Below, in pieces: positions 58,336-64,000 of a DNA stretch of 64,000 nt. The position numbers and the translations under genes were made by a program. The stretch spans positions 8,283,041-8,347,040 of the forward strand of contig OX393551.1 of assembly GCA_947650365.1 (NCBI GenBank), read 5' to 3'. Each line of letters opens with the position of its first letter. The first letter of the stretch is position 1. This DNA comes from Chamaelirium japonicum (lineage: Eukaryota; Streptophyta; Magnoliopsida; Liliales; Melanthiaceae). The notes under the pieces are model-generated. The model did no database searches. It worked only from the letters and a program-made list of their open reading frames with translations, and was not told the DNA's origin.

Positions 58336-59500
58336 AAGAGAATTGACGAACCGGTTCTGGAAACGAGAGTTCATGGAGTCGGTGGACGCGTTGGTAGGGT
58401 GGTGGTTCTCCTTTTCCTCCCGAGGATAGAAGCCCTCTCCAATCTTGACCCGCCCCCCCGCCATTTCTTGAGTGCCGCCATCGAAGAGCGAGCCGCTTCG
58501 AACACTTCAAAGGAGCACAAACAGATCAGGCCATCGCCCGAACAAATGATGACAACTACAGGTGTGTTTGCGTAGCAGACAGCTGATTGAAGAAAGAAAC
58601 TCACATTGGGATTCTTCTTTTGTAAGCCGTGCCGAGAATTTGGGAACTGTGGAAACTGGCGCGCTGTGCGATTTGCTCAGCATCTCTTTGTACCTGCTAG
58701 TGAACGCATAACGCAGGAAGGAACCGATGCTTTTGTCGCCAACCCTGCTCAAAACGACAGACTCAGAGCAGTTTTCACGCAACTAAAAAATGCCAGATCA
58801 TTACTGCCTGTTTTTTGAAAGATAAAGGATCCCGCAAATCCAGACCAATGGTTTTCCACCATGTGGTCTCACAATGGCTGCATTCAAAAACTACTTCCTG
58901 GTTTTAATTGGTGATAGGCATGAAGGCCAGCATTAGGGATGTAATTGGATCAACCTGGTTGGATTTACAGGAAAGTTGACTTGGATCAATTTAAGTCTGA
59001 TGGATTTCGGACAATTTGGATCTATATCCAATCGAAGCATATACCACATTCGAATTGGAACCAAATTCTGAATTGGATTGGAATTAAATAAGGATTCGGT
59101 CTAATACTTTAATGAAAAAGAATTTGTAGTTTGTATATATTTAACTTGTAAACCCCTTTGAAAGTACAAGTAATTCAAACTGCAAAACCTTGTTCAATAA
59201 ATTCAATGTAAGCCATATTTTTAGTAGCAAGATTAAAGAACATTAATATCTATTATTGATGTAGTGATGTCGGATCATGATGCCGAACTGTTGACGGGGG
59301 GAAGAGGGAGAGGGGGAGGAAAATAACCACGACCTAACGTCAGGTGTACCACCTCCTTGGTTCAACCATGGAGGAGGCCTCACACCACCAAGTTAGGAGA
59401 GAGCACTGGTTATTTTTTCATCTATTGAAGTCTACCCTCAAATAAGGCTCTTAAATGACTTATATAAGGGAGCCAAATATAACCAAAAGACAAGAACTTG
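58336..59500. other. Copy-B-specific segment with exon-like ORFs
   Basis: Missing from copy A. The minus frame at 58507-58782 (GDKSIGSFLRYAFTSRYKEM, LSKSHSAPVSTVPKFSARL) and the neighbouring 58225-58464 frame look protein-like, but I recognise no family. Plus frames overlap the same DNA. From 58930 the DNA is AT-rich. Confidence 0.35.
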
Positions 59501-60223
59501 GGCTTAGCCCACAAAAGGCTCATAAAGGCCACATAAAGACACCTAAAAAGATCCAAATAGGGAAGGACAATCCAAAATAAAAGAGACAGAAGGAACACAA
59601 CTACTCATTACAGCCTAACATAAAGGACACAACATGATTCGGCTCCAATAGATCTGCGTGTGGAAACTTGATCCGCATTATATAGGGTGCTAGTTCATAA
59701 TATACACTTTGAGTATACCAACACAAATTAATGACATGCAGGGACACTACATATATCTGTTGGATCTAAACTTAAAACCAGATCCAGATAAGAATCCTAT
59801 TGATAATTGTTCCTTGAAACAATTCCATTCCATTCATGAATGAGTATGGGTGTCAGTTCCATAGCTGCTTTTATCAGACTTGGATGGGATAATCAGTCAA
59901 ACAAATCTAGACTCCTCAACAATCCTAGTCCAGATCCGATTACCGTCGTAATCATCATCAAAGATGAAAGGTCAAGAAACTTAATTTATTGACATGCACA
60001 TGAAGCATACATCATCATAATAATAATCATCCAAGTCTTGTCCCATTAAGAAGGGATCAACTATGGGGCACAACTCTAATTAGGACGGTTGCGTAAAAGG
60101 ATTGAAATCAATCTGTGAAATTAACCCTCCAGAATTGGTGCCAAAACCTAAACAAAGCAACTTGTGAAGAGCGGGGCCCACGAAGAAACCTAGATAGCCA
60201 GTTGGCGGCTAGGGAGACAACAG
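59501..60223. other. Non-coding end of copy B
   Basis: No gene seen. It is shared in part with 49939-50358. Confidence 0.55.
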
Positions 60224-60518
60224 TCATATGATGTGACTACAAATAATAGTACATATATTCAATAGATGCAAGATATCCATTCCAGATGCTAAGCAGTCCA
60301 CTAAAGCTACGTGATGGAGTAGAAATACTATCAACAAAAGATTTCTATAAATAAACTTTTCTTCCTAGTATCTGCATCTTTACTTATTCCAAACTTACCT
60401 AATTTTTAAGCATAATTTTCAAGAAATTGGTTTATCAAGATGGCTGTAAGCAGGGGCGGAGCCAGGATTTTTGGTAGGGGGGGCAAGGTGAAAAATCAAA
60501 GTACAACAGATGATCAAC

Positions 60519-60638
60519 TAAGGTTGGCAATGGGCCGGGCTTGGGCCTAGCAAATACGTATTTTTAATATACTCGACCCGAAAGCCCAGTCCGACATAGT
60601 ATAAATGAGGCTCGATGTTGGGCCCATTGTCACCCCTA
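60519..60638. mobile_element. 120 bp hAT MITE nested in the hAT element
   Basis: TAAGGTTGGCAATGGGCC and GGCCCATTGTCACCCCTA are inverted ends; TGATCAAC (60511-60518) and TGGTCAAC (60639-60646) are the duplication, 7/8. Confidence 0.8.
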
Positions 60639-61144
60639 TGGTCAACTAATAATAAAAATCTTGTTCATTTTGTTTCTTTATATATTAGAGTTCAAGAAAT
60701 TAAAAAAAAATCACAAAATAAAATAGATATTGAATTTAACCATGTCGATTAAATATATTGCCATTAAAATATTTTTCTTGAATAAATAGATGAGGATTTT
60801 GGTCTTTATTTTAAAGAAGAAAAATCCAAAAAAATAGGGTTAATAAAAATTGAAATAAAAAGAGTTTATCTTTAATATGCCATGGCGTCGTGGTCCTCAC
60901 AAGATCAAATTATTCATATTTGAGATCAGCTACGAGGTGGATCGAAAAAAGCGTCTCATATTCATCCCATATTTTGTAAAACCACACCACGGTGGAGAAG
61001 AACATGAGCATATAAAGAAGAAGAAATCCCCAGTCGAACGATTAGAGACTCCTCTCCAGCTGTTCGGTAGTCTATCATACCGCAGATGATAGGAAATAAA
61101 AAAACCATGATAACGGATCCTCTTTCCCGCCAAAAAAATAATGA

Positions 61145-61634
61145 TAAATTACACTTTGCCCCCCTGAAGTTTAGCTCAACCCCCCACCCCCCTCTTAAAG
61201 TTTCTTTTGTTCCAAATCGCCCCCTAAAATTTGAAATGTTAGCATAATACCCCCTTTTGTCAACTACTTAATTTCTGAATGACTTAAAATAGTCGCCCCA
61301 AACCACGGTGGTCATCCCAAAACACGAAATCACCGTGGTTCAGGGTCCAACCAACACTTGTCCCATCCGTTTGATCACCTGGCCCTTATGATGGGAGCCC
61401 CCTGGGGTTCTCCCGGTGGCCTGTAGATCTCAACAATCTGGAACCGTCCAAAGGGACGAAAATAACAGATTCGATGGCCAGACCCCGAACCCCGGTGTTT
61501 GGGGCGACTAAGTTAAGGGCTTTATTAATTTCTCTCATTGGGTAATTTTTATTTGACTTGTAGAGAGCAAAATATAGTTTCGGGGGGTTAAGTGTTTTTG
61601 AGATAAACTTCAGGGGGGCAAAGTGTAATTTACC
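61145..61634. mobile_element. TIR element nested in the hAT element
   Basis: TAAATTACACTTTGCCCCCC then TGAAGTTTA at the left mirrors TAAACTTCAGGGGGGCAAAG then TGTAATTTA at the right. About 29 bp TIRs; exact ends and TSD are unclear. Inside, the phrase GGAACCGTCCAAAGGGACGA is related to 22263-22290. Confidence 0.7.
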
Positions 61635-61883
61635 CCTAAAAAAGTAACAACAGAGGAATGCTATTCAACCGATCAGACACCCAATCACAGTGTCCCTTTC
61701 CCTGCCGCTCGAGGTTGAGTGTGGCTATGACATCTTGTATGCTGTTTTTGTCACATGGCAGGCAAAAGGAGCATGATATGCTATATGCTGTTTTGGATTG
61801 CTAAAGAGTTGAGAGAATTTTGAGATTTCAGGGGGGGCAGTTGCCTCCTCTCGCCTCTATGTGGATCCGCCAGTGGCTGCAAG

Positions 61884-62344
61884 GTCATAGAAACAGCCAA
61901 ATAAAAGAATAGAGAACTCACAGTGGAACAATCTTGCATCCCAAGTCATAGAAGTAGGGGCAACGACTCCTCAGATCCACACATGCCGCATCAGCCTGAA
62001 TTTCCTTCCTTGTTCTGTGAAATCATGATTAACATCATCAATAAGATACTAAGATATGAAAGCACTCTTCATCTTGTCTTCACTGCAATAAATTTACTGT
62101 TTTTATGTTTCATAAATGTGAAGAAACATGTTACGGTTATGGCATATGCAGTCAGTTCAACAATGATCGAAAATCCAGTATAAGTGAACTTGCAGATTTG
62201 CTAACTAATATCTCCTTCCATTGCCCTCATTCTTGCAGTTGTCTGTGTAATATTCTACATATTTGCTTAGGCTTCAGTTCATATAGATAGTTGCAGTGGC
62301 CTACCCTAGCATACATATGCAGTCTTTTGACGTACAAATTGATG
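61884..62344. other. No gene recognised
   Basis: Short frames only. Confidence 0.5.
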
Positions 62345-62528
62345 CACTGTTCTAAAACTCGGCAAAACTCAGCCGAGTCGAACCAAGTTGACTCGATTCA
62401 ACCAGTTTTTGAGTCCAGTTATTTGGCCGAGTCGGGCCAGGTTGGGATAAACTTGGCCGAGTCAGACCGAGTTTACTCAACTCAGCTGGATTTCGAGTCG
62501 AGTACGAGTTTCGTGTTATTTAACACTG
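62345..62528. mobile_element. 184 bp hAT-like MITE
   Basis: CACTGTTCTAAAACTCGGC and CGAGTTTCGTG...TAACACTG form inverted ends. AATTGATG and GATTGATG flank it (7/8). The interior is GGCCGAGTCGG-type repeats. Confidence 0.72.
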
Positions 62529-64000
62529 GATTGATGTATATTTGTGTGTATCTACTGATGGTCCGTATAGGTTCCAATCTAGGCATGTGTAGTGTGCTTG
62601 TTGTCTGTTTATACTCCCGAAGCTCAGTATGGTGTGAGTCTTGTAATCATATATATTCTTGATGATTTCTAACATTTTGTATTCTATGAGAGCCGCCACA
62701 GCCAAGCAACTTTCACCTGACATGTCACTGTCCAGCATGGAGATCTAATTACTTGGCCTCCAGTCCCTGGATTCGATGGCATCAAAAAAGACTTGTTTGA
62801 TTGTTCATTAGGATCGTAGAGATGTTCTTAGACCATTGATCTGACATCGAATAAACCAGATCTGAAGAAGCTCCTGGTTAGCTAGTGAACAGTACACCAA
62901 TAATCTTTGTTTGTGTTTTATTCAGCCACTAAGCACCGTAAAAGGTAATCCTAATACCCAGAGATTCATCCTGGGTTCTATATCCTTTTGGGTTTGGCTC
63001 CGCCTTTCTTTTAACTATTGTATGCAAGTCCCATTGTTGTTGGATGCTCTATTCCGGCGTACGAATCAACTCATTCTGACCAAATCACTTCACTGGGTCC
63101 TCTCTTCCTTCTACCCTCGAACTAGATGATAGCTATTGAGCCCTTCTATGCTTCTTGTTCATTTGAGGATTAGAGTCTTGCTTCTGTCCCCAAAATTTAT
63201 CAGTTATTTATTATTATCCATGAACAATATTCTATCCAATAACAGTTTTTTTTTAGAAATTATCCATCAACAGTTCAAAGCCTTTTCAATCTTTTGACCT
63301 CTTAATCAAAACTCCTTTGACCCTGTTTTAAGCATTAAACCATTTTTCATTATATTATGGTTCGTCATTCTTGTGCAGTTTTTACAATATTTGGTGCATT
63401 TCTTGCTGCTTTTATAGTTCGCCTTACTTGTGCAGGTTTATGCTATGATTTGTATTCATGCCATTCCATCTCCATGTTATCTATATGTGCAGGTTGCATT
63501 TAATTTCCCCCCATTTCAACGATTTTTCATTCCCCCATCATAAGTGTTTTCTCTTGGTTTCCGTTATGTTTTATCACAATAGGCCACCAGAATGCCTGCT
63601 TTTTTTATGCTTCTCTTGCTATCCCATAGGTTCTGTGAGTCTCAAAACTGTAAGTTCACTTCTCCCACCAGTCTTATCTCTTATTGCACTCAATAGTATT
63701 CACCCTGCATCAACCATTACCAATTTTCTCAGTCCTTTTATGGTGCTTAGTACTTATTTGTCAACCTTATGGATCTATTTAGGACTGATCCAACCGGCCA
63801 TTTGACATTACTTCAAGGGTTCTTTATCATGCTTCTCAGGATTTCGCTGATGCCTATATTGAGCGCTATACATCAGAATTGCATCACAGTGTCCACCTGA
63901 CATTGCATTTTGCTAGCTAATACCTCTTGCTCCAGTGTTCTTTGAATTGATCATCACTTGAGTGCTAAGCACACCCATTTGTTCAGCAGCTTGAGGTTAA
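62529..64000. other. Unassigned; possible exon near 63795-63920
   Basis: AT-rich intron-like DNA with several TTGTGCAG motifs. Around 63796 a frame reads ITSRVLYHASQDFADAYIER, then YTSELHHS, and stops at TAA (63918). An overlapping frame upstream reads MDLFRTDPTGHL. These look like pieces of one protein with a shift between them, but I do not recognise the family. Confidence 0.3.

Larger units (their letters stand above)
56630..60223. repeat. Segmental duplication copy B
   Basis: It matches copy A (21930-24677 plus 49722-50358). It holds HIPP B and an uninterrupted version of the Copia 1 target site (58125-58129). Confidence 0.88.
60451..61875. mobile_element. hAT-type element with nested insertions
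   Basis: The ends CAGGGGCGGAGCCAGG and GGATCCGCCAGTG are flanked by GCTGTAAG (60443-60450) and GCTGCAAG (61876-61883), a 7/8 target duplication. CAGGGGCGGAGCCAGG is a frequent plant hAT terminus. There is no transposase. It holds two further elements (60519-60638, 61145-61634). A 70-codon frame at 60877-61089 has no known domain. Confidence 0.85.

Overview
This window is nuclear DNA of a flowering plant. The signs are plant-type LTR retrotransposons primed by initiator-tRNA-Met, a Spm/CACTA DNA transposon, plant Helitrons, many hAT and foldback MITEs, long GA/CT and AT microsatellites, a nuclear insertion of plastid DNA, and a plant-specific heavy-metal-associated isoprenylated protein (HIPP) gene present twice. 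I cannot name the species. Most of the window is transposon-derived. The only genes that look intact are the two HIPP copies.

Layout. 1-9 kb: mostly unassigned AT-rich DNA with one unrecognised 115-codon ORF, an LTR-like remnant and a hAT MITE. 9-21 kb: a Helitron district. It holds short minus-strand Helitrons in tandem (16858-18593), a 4.1 kb plus-strand Helitron (12720-16857) that split two of these units and carries joined fragments of plastid rpl16 and rps4, and a second plus-strand Helitron group (18896-20073). 21.9-24.7 kb plus 49.7-50.4 kb: copy A of a segmental duplication, with HIPP gene A. 56.6-60.2 kb: copy B, with HIPP gene B. Copy A is split by a 25 kb nested cluster (24678-49721).

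The nest has a clear order. A Copia element on the minus strand (LTRs about 0.87 kb, TSD TAGGG) landed in copy A; copy B keeps the empty site. A 19.2 kb CACTA element (TSD AGA) then landed in its reverse transcriptase. The CACTA carries a minus-strand fragment of a WD40 gene resembling TCAB1/WDR79. It was itself hit by a very young Gypsy-type element that keeps gag but has lost nearly all of pol (28746-35443, TSD AGCTG), by a 4.2 kb solo LTR (40998-45220, TSD CACGA), and by a TIR element containing a hAT MITE.

50.9-56.2 kb: a second, compact Copia (Ale/Retrofit-like, 156 bp LTRs, TSD ATTAC) broken by frameshifts. 60.4-61.9 kb: a hAT-type element with two nested insertions. The last 2 kb holds one more hAT MITE and otherwise unassigned DNA.

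Boundaries come from visible TG...CA or TIR ends, target-site duplications and paralogous empty sites. Family names rest on motif recognition, not on searches.
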